From Desulfovibrionaceae bacterium (GTDB taxonomy: Bacteria; Desulfobacterota; Desulfovibrionia; Desulfovibrionales; Desulfovibrionaceae), in the NCBI GenBank assembly GCA_031082225.1, contig JAVHLG010000010.1:1-64000 (forward strand): DNA of 64,000 bases, in the 5' to 3' direction. Below the pieces are notes generated by a model. That model was not told the origin of the DNA. It saw nothing but the letters and a program-made list of their open reading frames with translations, and searched no databases. Positions 45,331-53,047 of this stretch are shown here, one piece after another. Position 1 is the first letter of the stretch. Every line of letters begins with the position of its first letter. A program made the position numbers and the translations under genes.

Positions 45331-45594
45331 ATGGCTGAAAACGCAGTGGTCCGGGCCCGGATCGACGGGCGCATCAAAGAGGAGGCCGCGACGGTCCTGG
45401 CCTCCATGGGGCTTACCGTGTCCGACGCCTTCCGGCTCCTGCTGACCCGGGTGGCTCGGGAAAAGACCCTGCCCTTCGAACCGCTGGCCCCCAACTCGGA
45501 GACCATCGAGGCCATGCGCGAGGCGCGGCGGGGCAAACTCGCCTCATTCGCCACAGTGGATGATCTCATGGCGGATCTGGATGCGGACGATTGA
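45331..45594 (+). CDS. RelB/DinJ-family antitoxin
   Basis: An 87-residue antitoxin. The N-terminal ribbon-helix-helix reads NAVVRARIDGRIKEEAATVL, followed by ASMGLTVSDAFRLLLTRVAR, the RelB/DinJ signature. The acidic C-terminus (TVDDLMADLDADD) would wrap around the toxin. AGGA lies nine to ten bases upstream and the palindrome 45297-45315 immediately before. The stop overlaps the toxin start by 14 nt. The pair is inserted between the ThiS-like and TtuA-like genes. Confidence 0.9.
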   Translation: MAENAVVRARIDGRIKEEAATVLASMGLTVSDAFRLLLTRVAREKTLPFEPLAPNSETIEAMREARRGKLASFATVDDLMADLDADD

Positions 45595-45862
45595 GCGAAC
45601 CTCACGGTTCAAGCGCGACTTCAAACGCGAGGCCGCGGGGCCATATGGCGGCACGCTTCATGACGACCTGCGCACCGTCCTGACCCTTTTGGCCGCCGAC
45701 CTGCCCTTGCCCGTACAATACCGGGATCACGCCCTCGCAGGGGAATGGAAGGACCACCGGGACTGCCATATCCGGCCCGATTTGGTGCTCATCTACCGAA
45801 CGCCCGACGCGGGAACGCTGCAACTGGTCCGTCTGGGCTCCCACAGCGAGCCTGGCCTCTGA
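45581..45862 (+). CDS. YafQ-family mRNA interferase toxin
   Basis: A 93-residue RelE-superfamily toxin of the YafQ type, expected to cut mRNA on the ribosome. Residues aligned with the E. coli YafQ catalytic set are visible: His50 (YRDHALAGEW), His63 and Asp67 (DCHIRPDLVLIY) and His88 (LGSHSEPGL). The N-terminus is basic (RTSRFKRDFKRE). ATG 45581 overlaps the antitoxin end by 14 nt, implying coupled translation. The reading frame appears intact. Confidence 0.9.
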   Translation: MRTIERTSRFKRDFKREAAGPYGGTLHDDLRTVLTLLAADLPLPVQYRDHALAGEWKDHRDCHIRPDLVLIYRTPDAGTLQLVRLGSHSEPGL

Positions 45863-45896
45863 TCGTCCCATCCCTCACCCTCCAAGGAGCACGCCC

Positions 45897-46838
45897 ATGA
45901 AATGCCGCCGCTGCGGCGAGGTGGCCCAGGTGGCCCTGCCGAGCCACCATACGGGTTTTTGTCCCACGTGTTTTCTGGACTTCTTTCGGGCCCAGGTGGC
46001 CCGCGCCATCCGCCGTCACCGCATGTTCGGCCCGGACGAGCGGGTGCTGGTGGCCGTGTCCGGGGGCAAGGACTCCCTGGCCCTTGTGCACGTGCTGGGG
46101 GAGATGGGCTATCCGGTGGAGGCCATGCACATCGACCTGGGGATAACCGGCTCATCGGAACCGATCCGGGCCTTCGTCGAAGACTATTGCCGCACCCGGG
46201 GCCATGTCCTGCATGTGGTGGAGACGGCCAAAGACGGCCTGGCCATCCCGGGCGTGAAACGCGCCGTGCGCCGCCCCATCTGTTCCGTATGCGGCAAGAT
46301 CAAGCGCCACTGGTTCAACCGCTTCGCCTTCGAGCACGGCTTTGCAGCCATGGCCACGGGCCACAACCTGGACGACGAGGTCTCGCGGCTTTTCGCCAAC
46401 ACCCTGCGCTGGGACGCGGCCTACCTGGGCGGCCAGGGACCGACGCTGCCCGGCGAAGGGAAATTCGTGCGCAAGGTCAAGCCGCTGTGCCGCCTGACGG
46501 AATTCGAAACCGCGGCCTACTGTTTTTTCCAGGGCATCACCCACTGGCACGAGGCCTGTCCCTACAGCGGCGGGGCCAGCTTCACCAGCCACAAGCGCCT
46601 TCTGGCCGACCTGGAACAGACGAGCCCCGGGACGAAAACGGCCTTCTACGAAAATTTCCTGCACACCGGCCGACCGGCCTTTGCCGCAGCGGGCAAGGCG
46701 GGCTACGGCGAGCTTCAGGCCTGCGCCGAATGCGGCTATCCGTCCTCCGGGGAGATCTGCGGGGTGTGCCGGGTGCGGCGCATGGTGGCCGGGACGGCCG
46801 ATACGGTCGCCGCGCCCGACCGGGCCACGGACAGCTAG
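45897..46838 (+). CDS. TtuA/TtcA-like tRNA thiolation ATPase
   Basis: A 313-residue PP-loop protein. SGGKDS at 55-60 binds ATP. Cys129 and Cys132 (ICSVCG) and Cys221 (EACPYS) match the [4Fe-4S] set of TtuA/TtcA enzymes. Zinc-ribbon Cys pairs lie at the N-terminus (KCRRCG, FCPTC) and C-terminus (ACAECGYP, ICGVCR), as in TtuA, which thiolates tRNA position 54 with the carrier TtuB. TtuA is favoured over TtcA by the ribbons. The ThiS-like gene upstream would be its carrier, but the YafQ module lies between them. Confidence 0.85.
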   Translation: MKCRRCGEVAQVALPSHHTGFCPTCFLDFFRAQVARAIRRHRMFGPDERVLVAVSGGKDSLALVHVLGEMGYPVEAMHIDLGITGSSEPIRAFVEDYCRTRGHVLHVVETAKDGLAIPGVKRAVRRPICSVCGKIKRHWFNRFAFEHGFAAMATGHNLDDEVSRLFANTLRWDAAYLGGQGPTLPGEGKFVRKVKPLCRLTEFETAAYCFFQGITHWHEACPYSGGASFTSHKRLLADLEQTSPGTKTAFYENFLHTGRPAFAAAGKAGYGELQACAECGYPSSGEICGVCRVRRMVAGTADTVAAPDRATDS

Positions 46839-46960
46839 ACATTGCGCAGGCGTCCGCGCCAGGCCCGGGCAGACGGCCGGGACCGCCGCCTGGGGACGCT
46901 GTGGGACGGAGCCGCTGTCGGGCGGATTCCCTTGACCCTGACCGTTGTCAGGCATATTGT

Positions 46961-46974
46961 TAGTACACTTACTA
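46961..46974. promoter_or_regulatory. Palindrome and candidate promoter before the MarR gene
   Basis: TAGTA-CACT-TACTA (46961-46974) is a perfect 5-bp-arm repeat in a short AT-rich patch. TACTAT (46970-46975) may be a -10, with TTGTCA (46945-46950) 19 nt upstream as a -35. Overlap of operator and -10 would fit MarR-type self-repression; the stop of the TtuA-like gene is 120 bp away. Confidence 0.5.
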
Positions 46975-47026
46975 TTTCGCGGATACGTCTTGTCGCGTCA
47001 GCACGCAATTCCCAACGAGGTGACCC

Positions 47027-47518
47027 ATGAGCCAGGACCGGCCCCGGATTGACGACATCTACCTCTACGATCCGGAAAAAGCCCCGGGGTTTCTCATCAG
47101 CCGCACGGCCATGCGCCTGAGGCTCGGACTGCGGCGGGTCTTTGTGGAACACGGCCAGGACGTGACCCCGGAGCAGTGGGGGGTGCTTTTATGCCTGTGG
47201 CGCGAGGAGGGCCTGACCCAAAGCGAACTGGCGGATCGGACCATCAAGGACCGCACCACCATCACCCGCATCCTGGACCTGCTGGAAAAAAAGGGACTGG
47301 CCACGCGGCGCAAGGACGCAAGCGACCGGCGCACGTTCCGCATCCACCTGACCGAGGCCGGACATCAGGCCCGGGAGGTGCTGTTTCCCCTGGTGCGGGG
47401 CTATGCGGAGAGGATCTACGCCGATCTGCTCGATGCGGAATACGCCGCGCTCCAGGCGATTCTGGAGAAAATCAACGGCAGGCTGGACGAACTGGAAGGG
47501 GATGCGGCATCGTCTTGA
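47027..47518 (+). CDS. MarR-family transcriptional regulator
   Basis: A 163-residue winged-helix regulator. The DNA-binding core has VTPEQWGVLLCLWREEGLTQ, SELADRTIKDRTTITRILDL and LEKKGLATRRKDASDRRTFR, the classical MarR pattern including the DxRxxxI-type wing. GAGG six bases before the ATG sets the start. It likely binds the palindrome just upstream. No target gene follows directly. Confidence 0.93.
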   Translation: MSQDRPRIDDIYLYDPEKAPGFLISRTAMRLRLGLRRVFVEHGQDVTPEQWGVLLCLWREEGLTQSELADRTIKDRTTITRILDLLEKKGLATRRKDASDRRTFRIHLTEAGHQAREVLFPLVRGYAERIYADLLDAEYAALQAILEKINGRLDELEGDAASS

Positions 47519-47892
47519 CGAGATGCTGCCCGGCCTGCGCCACACGCCCTGTTCGCTCGCCACCAGCCGCCCCGCGACCAATGTCATGCACCGTTATCCC
47601 GGGCGGCGAGGCGGCGGCTATGGCCTTTTACGCCCAGGCGGTGATATTTCCGGCGCTTTGCGCGCGCAGGTGGATCATGCGGCGGCCGCCCAATGGGGGC
47701 GGGATGCCCCAGGGGGGCATTGAAAAATACCTCTCACGATACGACAGGAAAGAACCTTCTCCACGCACCGCCACGTGATCTTTTCTCAATTTATAGTAGT
47801 TTTTGAATGTGATATTTACAGATCTGGGCACGGTTTATCATGAAGTGCCACAATCGCCCCTGCGACGCCCCCGGGAAGGGATCACGCCCCGA
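47519..47892. other. Intergenic region between MarR and the HigA-like gene
   Basis: 374 bases between a plus-strand and a minus-strand gene (convergent). The middle (47790-47830) is AT-rich. A CCCGATTACGGG palindrome (47888-47899) straddles the antitoxin stop and may be part of its terminator. I see no gene. Confidence 0.4.
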
Positions 47893-48183
47893 TTACGGGT
47901 GTCCCTGCTTCCTTTTCACCCCCAGGGGCGCCCCGAGGGCCCTGGTGATCTTCATGATGGTGTCGAAGCGCGGCTTCGAGCCCGGGGAAAGCGTTTTGTA
48001 GAGGCTTTCCCGGCCAAGCCCGGTCACCCTGGCCAACCGGGTGATGCCCCGCGCCCGGGCCACATCGGACAGGGCGGCCAAAAACACGTCCGGGTTCGGG
48101 TCTTCCATGGCAGCGGAAAGATATTCGGCAATCATCTCTTCGCTGTCCAGATAGTGGGCCGCATCAAATGTGCTGATTTTCAT
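47893..48183 (-). CDS. HigA-like addiction-module antidote protein
   Basis: A 96-residue antitoxin of the putative addiction module antidote type. A helix-turn-helix is seen in ALSDVARARGITRLARVTGL then GRESLYKTLSPGSKPRFDTI, followed by a short basic tail. The N-terminal STFDAAHYLDSEEMIAEYLS is typical of this family. It overlaps the upstream toxin gene by 20 nt, in toxin-first order as in HigBA pairs. It should bind the operator at 48497-48512 and neutralise the toxin. Confidence 0.88.
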   Translation of the reverse strand: MKISTFDAAHYLDSEEMIAEYLSAAMEDPNPDVFLAALSDVARARGITRLARVTGLGRESLYKTLSPGSKPRFDTIMKITRALGAPLGVKRKQGHP

Positions 48184-48487
48184 CGCGAATCGCCTCCTCC
48201 ACCTCGCGCCGCAAGGACATGGCCCGCTTGATGTCGCGTTTCTGGGAACTTTTATCGCCACCGGCCAGCAGCCAATAGATCCGGCTCTCCTGCTTCCAGA
48301 AATACACGCGGTATCCCGGGCCGAAATGCAGGCGCATCTCCGAAACGCCTTCCCCCACAGGGGCGCAGTCACCGAAATTGCCAAGCTCCGCCGCCCTGAT
48401 CCGGACCAGTATCCTCGCCTTCGCCTGAATATCTTCAAGTTTCTCCAGCCACCTGGAAAATATGTCGGTTTGCCGGAACAGATACAT
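48164..48487 (-). CDS. HigB/Gp49-like toxin (RelE/ParE superfamily)
   Basis: A 107-residue toxin, MYLFRQTDIFSRWLEKLEDI then AKARILVRIRAAELGNFGDC and SEMRLHFGPGYRVYFWKQES and IYWLLAGGDKSSQKRDIKRA. The conserved RIRAAELGNFGD, GYRVYF and GGDKSSQ.RDI blocks identify the addiction-module killer family. The start has no Shine-Dalgarno; a promoter with a TTGACA -35 places the transcript start at or very near the ATG, so the message may be leaderless. Confidence 0.9.
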   Translation of the reverse strand: MYLFRQTDIFSRWLEKLEDIQAKARILVRIRAAELGNFGDCAPVGEGVSEMRLHFGPGYRVYFWKQESRIYWLLAGGDKSSQKRDIKRAMSLRREVEEAIRDENQHI

Positions 48488-48493
48488 GAGATG

Positions 48494-48522
48494 CTAGTAT
48501 CCATCTGGATACAACATGTCAA
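48494..48522 (-). promoter_or_regulatory. HigBA promoter with internal operator
   Basis: Read leftwards: consensus TTGACA (48517-48522), 17 nt, TACTAG (48494-48499). The spacer contains GTATCC-ATCT-GGATAC (48497-48512), a perfect 6-bp inverted repeat. Initiation about 7 nt after the -10 coincides with the toxin ATG at 48487. An antitoxin bound here would block the polymerase. Confidence 0.75.
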
Positions 48523-48656
48523 GACCTTCCGTGGGGGCCCGCTTGCCGACTCAGGCGGCAACCGCCTTGTCCACCCTGGCCGCGCCGTCTGGCGCGCACG
48601 CGCAAAGCATGCGCGAGATGCGAAAAACCTCCAGGAGCCCCCGGCCCGAAAAAATG

Positions 48657-48693
48657 AAAACCCGGCCGGAGCGCCACGCCCCGGCCGGGTTTT
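48657..48693 (-). terminator. Intrinsic terminator after serA
   Basis: A perfect 13-bp stem, AAAACCCGGCCGG with CCGGCCGGGTTTT, around an 11-nt loop. Read leftwards it ends in a T-rich run (TTTTCATTTTTT). It begins 27 bp past the serA stop. Confidence 0.92.
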
Positions 48694-48719
48694 GTCCAAT
48701 CTGGAAAGGCGGTGGCCAG

Positions 48720-49904
48720 CTAATACACGACCCTTTTCACGCCCTCGATGGCCCCGATGCGCTCGCAAATCTCGGGCGTGGGCTTCTGGTGCACCACATA
48801 GACGGTCTGCACGTGCTCGTTGAGCTTTCTGGAATTGTTCTCGCGGATGTTCACCCCCATCTCCCCGAACGCCATGCCGAACTTGCCGAACATGCCCGGC
48901 GTGTCCTCGTGGGTGATGAAGATGGTATAGATCTCCCGGCCCTCTTCCTCCACGGTCTGCCCGGCGTTCACCGACTGGTTGAAATCCCCCAGGCGCAGAT
49001 ACTTGGCCACCACCTCGGCGATCTCCAGGCCCGTGCGGCGCATGGCGTTGCGGGTGGAGGCACCCAGATGGGCGCTGAACACCACGCTGTCCAGTTCCAT
49101 GAGCTTGTTGGCGAAGGGCTCGCCCTCGCGCTTGGGCTCCTTGCGGTAGGTGTCCAGGGCCGCCCCGGCGATCCCGCCGCTTTTTAAGGCGTCGTACAGG
49201 GCGTCCTCGTCCACGTTCACGCCCCGGGAGGCGTTGATGAGGTAGGCCGTCTCCTTCATGAGCTTGAGTTCCCGGGCCCCGATGAGCGTCTCCCGGCCGC
49301 CGGTGTGCAGGGACAAAAAGTCGGCGGCCTTGAGCACGTCGTCCACGGTGTCCAGGTATTCCACGTCGGAATCCATCTTGCGGTAGACGTCAAAGCCCAC
49401 CACCTTCATGCCCAGGGCCTTGGCCTTGGCCGCCAGGGCCTGGCCGATGCGGCCGCAGCCGATGATGCCCAGGGTCTTGCCCATGAGCTCCACGCCCTGG
49501 AAACGCTTCTTGTGCCAGGTTCCGGCCTTGAGGGTGGCATGGGCAAACGGCACCTTGCGGGCCACGCCGAGCATGAGCCCCAGGGCGTGCTCCGCCGTGG
49601 CGTTGGTGTTGCCGTTGGGCGCGAACTTGACGATGACCCCGTTTTCCCGGGCGGCCACCAGGTCGATGTTGTCCGTGCCAACACCCCCCCGGCCCACGAC
49701 CTTGAGCTTGCCGCCGTTTTTGGTCCCGGCCTCAATGACCTCGCGGGTGACCTTGGTGGCGCTGCGCACCAAAAGGGCGTCGAAATCCTTGATGTCGCCG
49801 ATGAGGTCGTCGATGTCGCGCTTGACCGTGTCGACCTCGAAGCCCTCTTTGTGCAGATACTGAATCCCTTCCTCCACCAGACCGTCGTTGGCCAATATTT
49901 TCAT
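48720..49904 (-). CDS. serA: D-3-phosphoglycerate dehydrogenase
   Basis: The first enzyme of serine synthesis, oxidising 3-phosphoglycerate with NAD. At 394 residues it is the short form: a catalytic and NAD domain (GKTLGIIGCGRIGQALAAKA, SLHTGGRETLIG, ASTRNAMRRTGLEIAEV) followed by a single ACT-type regulatory domain at the C-terminus (YTIFITHEDTPGMFGKFGMA). The catalytic Arg-Glu-His set is not assigned in full. GGGGAG five bases before the ATG sets the start. The class V aminotransferase gene lies upstream in the same direction. Confidence 0.93.
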   Translation of the reverse strand: MKILANDGLVEEGIQYLHKEGFEVDTVKRDIDDLIGDIKDFDALLVRSATKVTREVIEAGTKNGGKLKVVGRGGVGTDNIDLVAARENGVIVKFAPNGNTNATAEHALGLMLGVARKVPFAHATLKAGTWHKKRFQGVELMGKTLGIIGCGRIGQALAAKAKALGMKVVGFDVYRKMDSDVEYLDTVDDVLKAADFLSLHTGGRETLIGARELKLMKETAYLINASRGVNVDEDALYDALKSGGIAGAALDTYRKEPKREGEPFANKLMELDSVVFSAHLGASTRNAMRRTGLEIAEVVAKYLRLGDFNQSVNAGQTVEEEGREIYTIFITHEDTPGMFGKFGMAFGEMGVNIRENNSRKLNEHVQTVYVVHQKPTPEICERIGAIEGVKRVVY

Positions 49905-50058
49905 GGATGCTCCCCGTCGTCGGTTGAATGTGCCTGTCGCAATCCGGACGATGCGCCCTGCGTCCGGTCACCCTCCCATTGAACGTCCTTGCGGCGGCCC
50001 GCATTTCGCCGCCCGCCGGTCCCTCTCCCCGGGATATGGCGGGCCGGACGCGGCGAAA

Positions 50059-50090
50059 AAACGGGCGTCGCCTTCTGGGGACGCCCGTTT
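50059..50090 (-). terminator. Intrinsic terminator after the aminotransferase
   Basis: A perfect 11-bp stem AAACGGGCGTC/GACGCCCGTTT with a 10-nt loop, ending leftwards in GTTTTTTCGCC. It lies 11 bp beyond the aminotransferase stop, so serA has at least partly separate expression. Confidence 0.88.
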
Positions 50091-50100
50091 CCCAAACCCT

Positions 50101-51237
50101 CTATGCCGTGGGCAGGGACGATTTCAGATCCGCAAGATAGGTTTCGAGCATCGCGGGCGTGATGTCGCCCATGTGCCCGATGCGGAAGATCGGCCGCTTG
50201 CCGTCCTTTTCAAGCTGCTCGTTGAGCTTGCCGTAGCCCGGATCGTACAGGTAGCCCTTGGCCCGCATGACTTCCTTGACGGCCTTCAAGTCCTTGACCG
50301 TGACGCCTTCCGGCACGCGCACCGTGGTCAGGGTGGCCGACCCATGCCCCTTCTGGGCGAAAAGCTCATAGCCGGACAGCCCGGACACGAAATCGGCCAC
50401 CATGTCCCGCATCTTCTCGTGGCGGGCGAAGCGGTTTTCGATGCCCTCTTCATTGACGATGTAGTCGAGCTGCACGAACATCTGGTTGGCCAGGGTGCAG
50501 TTGGGCGTGGTCAGGGTCTGGAACTTCCCGGCCCGGCCGAGCTGGCCCAGGATGTCCGAGGAATGCCCCCTGTTTTGCACCTTCCCGGCCTTGTCCACGG
50601 CCTCGGCCGTGACGAAGGCGAGGCCGAACCCGGCCGGAAGTCCCAGGGACTTCTGGGTGGCGGTGCTGTACATGGCGCAGCCCGATTCGGCGATGGGGCA
50701 GGCCGCGCCGCCGAAGATACTCACCCCGTCCACCAGGGCCAGTGCCCCGCTTTGGCGGATGATCTTGCAGGCGGCAACGATGTCGTTGGTCACGCCGGTG
50801 GAGGTCTCGTTGTGGGTGATGGTCGCCACGGCGGGCTTGTGCTCACTGAGGGCCGCCTCAAGGGCCGCCGGATCGATGGCCCGGCCGGGCTCGAACTTGA
50901 GCTGCACGGCCTTTTTGCCGTTGACCACGGCCATCTTGTGGTACAGGTCGCCAAAGGCCCCCACGGACACGTTGAGCACGGTCTCGCCGTCGGCCACCAG
51001 GGAACGGATGGAGGCCTCCATGGCCGTGGAGCCGCTGCCGTTGAAGATGATGACCTGATGGTCGTCGCCCACCCCGGCCAGTTTCTTGAGGTTGGTCATG
51101 ATGGGCTTGAAACGCAGGTTGTTTTCGGTATCGCGATGGCCGAACTCCGGCAGAAGCCCGGCCTGGCGGACCTGCGGCCGGATGAACGTGGGTCCGGTGA
51201 TGAAAAGGGTCAGATCGGCAAAGGAGGTATCCTTCAT
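50101..51237 (-). CDS. Class V pyridoxal-phosphate aminotransferase
   Basis: A 378-residue fold-type I enzyme of the alanine-glyoxylate/serine-pyruvate group. The PLP lysine lies in YSTATQKSLGLPAGF, with LFITGPTFIRPQVRQAG at the start and THNETSTGVTNDIVAA and DGVSIFGGAACPI in the core. Placed just upstream of serA, it is a candidate for the transamination step of serine synthesis, in place of classical SerC; this is inference. ATG 51237 is chosen because GGGAG stands eight bases upstream; ATG 51243 is too close to it. Confidence 0.9.
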   Translation of the reverse strand: MKDTSFADLTLFITGPTFIRPQVRQAGLLPEFGHRDTENNLRFKPIMTNLKKLAGVGDDHQVIIFNGSGSTAMEASIRSLVADGETVLNVSVGAFGDLYHKMAVVNGKKAVQLKFEPGRAIDPAALEAALSEHKPAVATITHNETSTGVTNDIVAACKIIRQSGALALVDGVSIFGGAACPIAESGCAMYSTATQKSLGLPAGFGLAFVTAEAVDKAGKVQNRGHSSDILGQLGRAGKFQTLTTPNCTLANQMFVQLDYIVNEEGIENRFARHEKMRDMVADFVSGLSGYELFAQKGHGSATLTTVRVPEGVTVKDLKAVKEVMRAKGYLYDPGYGKLNEQLEKDGKRPIFRIGHMGDITPAMLETYLADLKSSLPTA

Positions 51238-51544
51238 GTCCATGGCTCCCGGGGTTTGAAATGTGGTGGCGCACCCTATTCCAAAAATGTGGCCCGATCA
51301 ATTGCCCAGGCGCGCGCAATCCCATTTCCTCCCTGGAAGATGCCGGACAGCCCACCCCGTCCGCCGCTGCCCGCTGTCTATCGGCAAGCCCATCGTACGG
51401 CATGGTATTGGTTCTTTGACGGCGGGCGTGGAATGTAACCGCGTTGATTGCAGTCGTTTTGACATCCAGACATGCCGCGATTTCGCCAATTCGCTTGCGG
51501 CAACCCCGAAACGGCAGGCTTTGAGGCTCCACAACGCGCGCAAT
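51238..51544. other. Gap upstream of the aminotransferase with a candidate promoter
   Basis: 307 bases between the methyltransferase stop and the aminotransferase start. Read leftwards, TTGATC (51296-51301) and TAGGGT (51273-51278) are spaced 17 nt, a plausible but weak promoter for the aminotransferase. I see no gene or further symmetry in the rest. Confidence 0.45.
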
Positions 51545-52324
51545 TTATGGCTTTCGGGCGTGCAGGTGGCTCGGGCAGAGCTCTCCGCTGTCCAGCACCG
51601 CAATCATGCGCTCCCACATGCGGATGTTCTCGTCGATGATGTTCTGGCCAAACGCGGCGGCCATATCCCGTCCAACCGGCCCCTGAAGCCGCGCGAGTTC
51701 CTCGCGGGCCTGGCTGCGGTACCAGGCATTGCGGGAGGCAATGCGGATATCGACAAGCCCTGCCTTGTCCATGGCGTCACGATATCGCGCCGAACTGGCC
51801 ATCTCGAATCCCAGCCCCTCGGCCGCGATGTACTCCGCCATGGCCGGAGACGGCTGCTCGGTTCCCAGCAGCCAGTCCGAGGCCATGAACCGCCCGCCCG
51901 GCTTGAGAACCCGGAACACCTCGGCCATGAGGGCATGCTTGTCCTGGATGTGGATGATCGAGTCCTTGGAGAAGACCGCATCAAAACTCTTGTCGGGAAA
52001 GGACAGGTTCCCCGGCTTGACCTTGACCAGCTCGATCCTGCCATTGAGGCCCCGCGCCTGAACAAGGGCCCGCGCCCGGGCGAGTACGCCCTCCTCGACA
52101 TCTATGCCCGTCACCTTTGCGGCGTCGTGGTTTTCCACCAGGGCGATGTCGATGCCCCCGGCGCCGCAACCGATGTCGAGCAGACATTTTCCCCTCAGGC
52201 TCTGGCCTTCCAGGATGCGGGCGACCTCCTCGGGTCCTCCGGGCGAGAGAAAGCCTTCGCCCCAAAGGGCCTCCAGCATGCCGATCATGTCGTCGAGGTA
52301 TACATTCGTGTGGGGTGAGTCCAT
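51545..52324 (-). CDS. SAM-dependent methyltransferase
   Basis: A 259-residue class I methyltransferase. Motif I is CLLDIGCGAGGIDIALVE, motif II-like VTGIDVEEGVLARARAL, then FDAVFSKDSIIHIQDK and RVLKPGGRFMASDWLLG. The overall pattern is closest to small-molecule methyltransferases such as the phosphoethanolamine N-methyltransferase group, a suggestion only. ATG 52324 is used, about ten bases after GGGAG; earlier in-frame starts are at 52333 and 52372. It stands alone next to an insertion-sequence relic. Confidence 0.87.
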   Translation of the reverse strand: MDSPHTNVYLDDMIGMLEALWGEGFLSPGGPEEVARILEGQSLRGKCLLDIGCGAGGIDIALVENHDAAKVTGIDVEEGVLARARALVQARGLNGRIELVKVKPGNLSFPDKSFDAVFSKDSIIHIQDKHALMAEVFRVLKPGGRFMASDWLLGTEQPSPAMAEYIAAEGLGFEMASSARYRDAMDKAGLVDIRIASRNAWYRSQAREELARLQGPVGRDMAAAFGQNIIDENIRMWERMIAVLDSGELCPSHLHARKP

Positions 52325-53047
52325 TTCGCGCATTCTCCCGTCGTGGTTGTCGTCTTGAAACGATCGGATCATGCACCCCGGCTCGCGGCATCGCAGCGCG
52401 GGATCCTGAGACTTGCAACCTGCATACCTCAACCCGCCTGAGGCAGTCCACATCGAACAGAAGGCGTACGGCCATCCTTACGCCGACATCTTCCTGGACA
52501 TGGCGCAGAAGCGTCGCGTGGTGATTTTCGCGACTGACGGCAAAGACAAGAAGCCCTTCAGGGCTTTCGCCGCGTACACCTTGAGGCGCAGGGAAATCCC
52601 GCCAACATGATCCACGTCGTTTGCGACATGTGATCATCCCCCCTGGATGCGGCCGAGGAAACCTGCAGCAATGCCGCAGCCACTGAGGGGAGGGGACTTA
52701 CTGCTTTCACGCGCACGGCTGTACATCGCGTCCGGCTGGATGGACGCAATGACTTCGTCCAGGCCACCCGTTTTCTGGCCAGGGGCCACCGGAACGCGAC
52801 CTCCTTCCTCACCAGGATCTGCCTGAGCCCCCCCCCGCCGAACGTCCAAACAGGCCTACATCCTGCATGTCTCCGGCGATCAGGCTTGAGCCTGAGGGGG
52901 GAACCCCCGCCGGACTTTCAAACAGGGAATTTCCACAATAAACGCCGTAGTCCTTTGTTTTTTTGACTTATCCACAAAGCCGAGTGTTCGCATATATAAT
53001 CTTGCATGTTTTGTGCGCCCGGGCTATCTGTTTGCGATGGAGTTTGC
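52325..53047. other. Relic-bearing region between methyltransferase and hybrid kinase
   Basis: 723 bases containing the ISL3 remnant (52413-52830). The part after it (52831-53047) is AT-richer and leads into the kinase gene, with GGAG at 53039-53042 as its ribosome site. I see no further gene and no clear promoter pair. Confidence 0.5.
52413..52830 (+). pseudogene. ISL3-family transposase remnant
   Basis: A piece of an ISL3 transposase catalytic core. Frame 1 (52413-52576) reads EAVHIEQKAYGHPYADIFLD, then VVIFATDGKDKKPFRAFAAY. A -1 frameshift at about 52576 restores HLEAQGNPANMIHVVCDM, which matches the family block before the catalytic CDMS. An in-frame TGA at 52631-52633 follows CDM, and the frame then goes on with SPLDAAEETCSNAAAT and FTRTAVHRVRLDGRNDFVQA. 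The N-terminal zinc-finger part and the C-terminus are missing, as are any terminal repeats I can see. Old and inactive. Confidence 0.85.

Noticed and set aside
47628-47831. Small minus-strand frame in the gap after the MarR gene
   Set aside because: Low-complexity, no ribosome binding site and no recognisable domain; considered noise.
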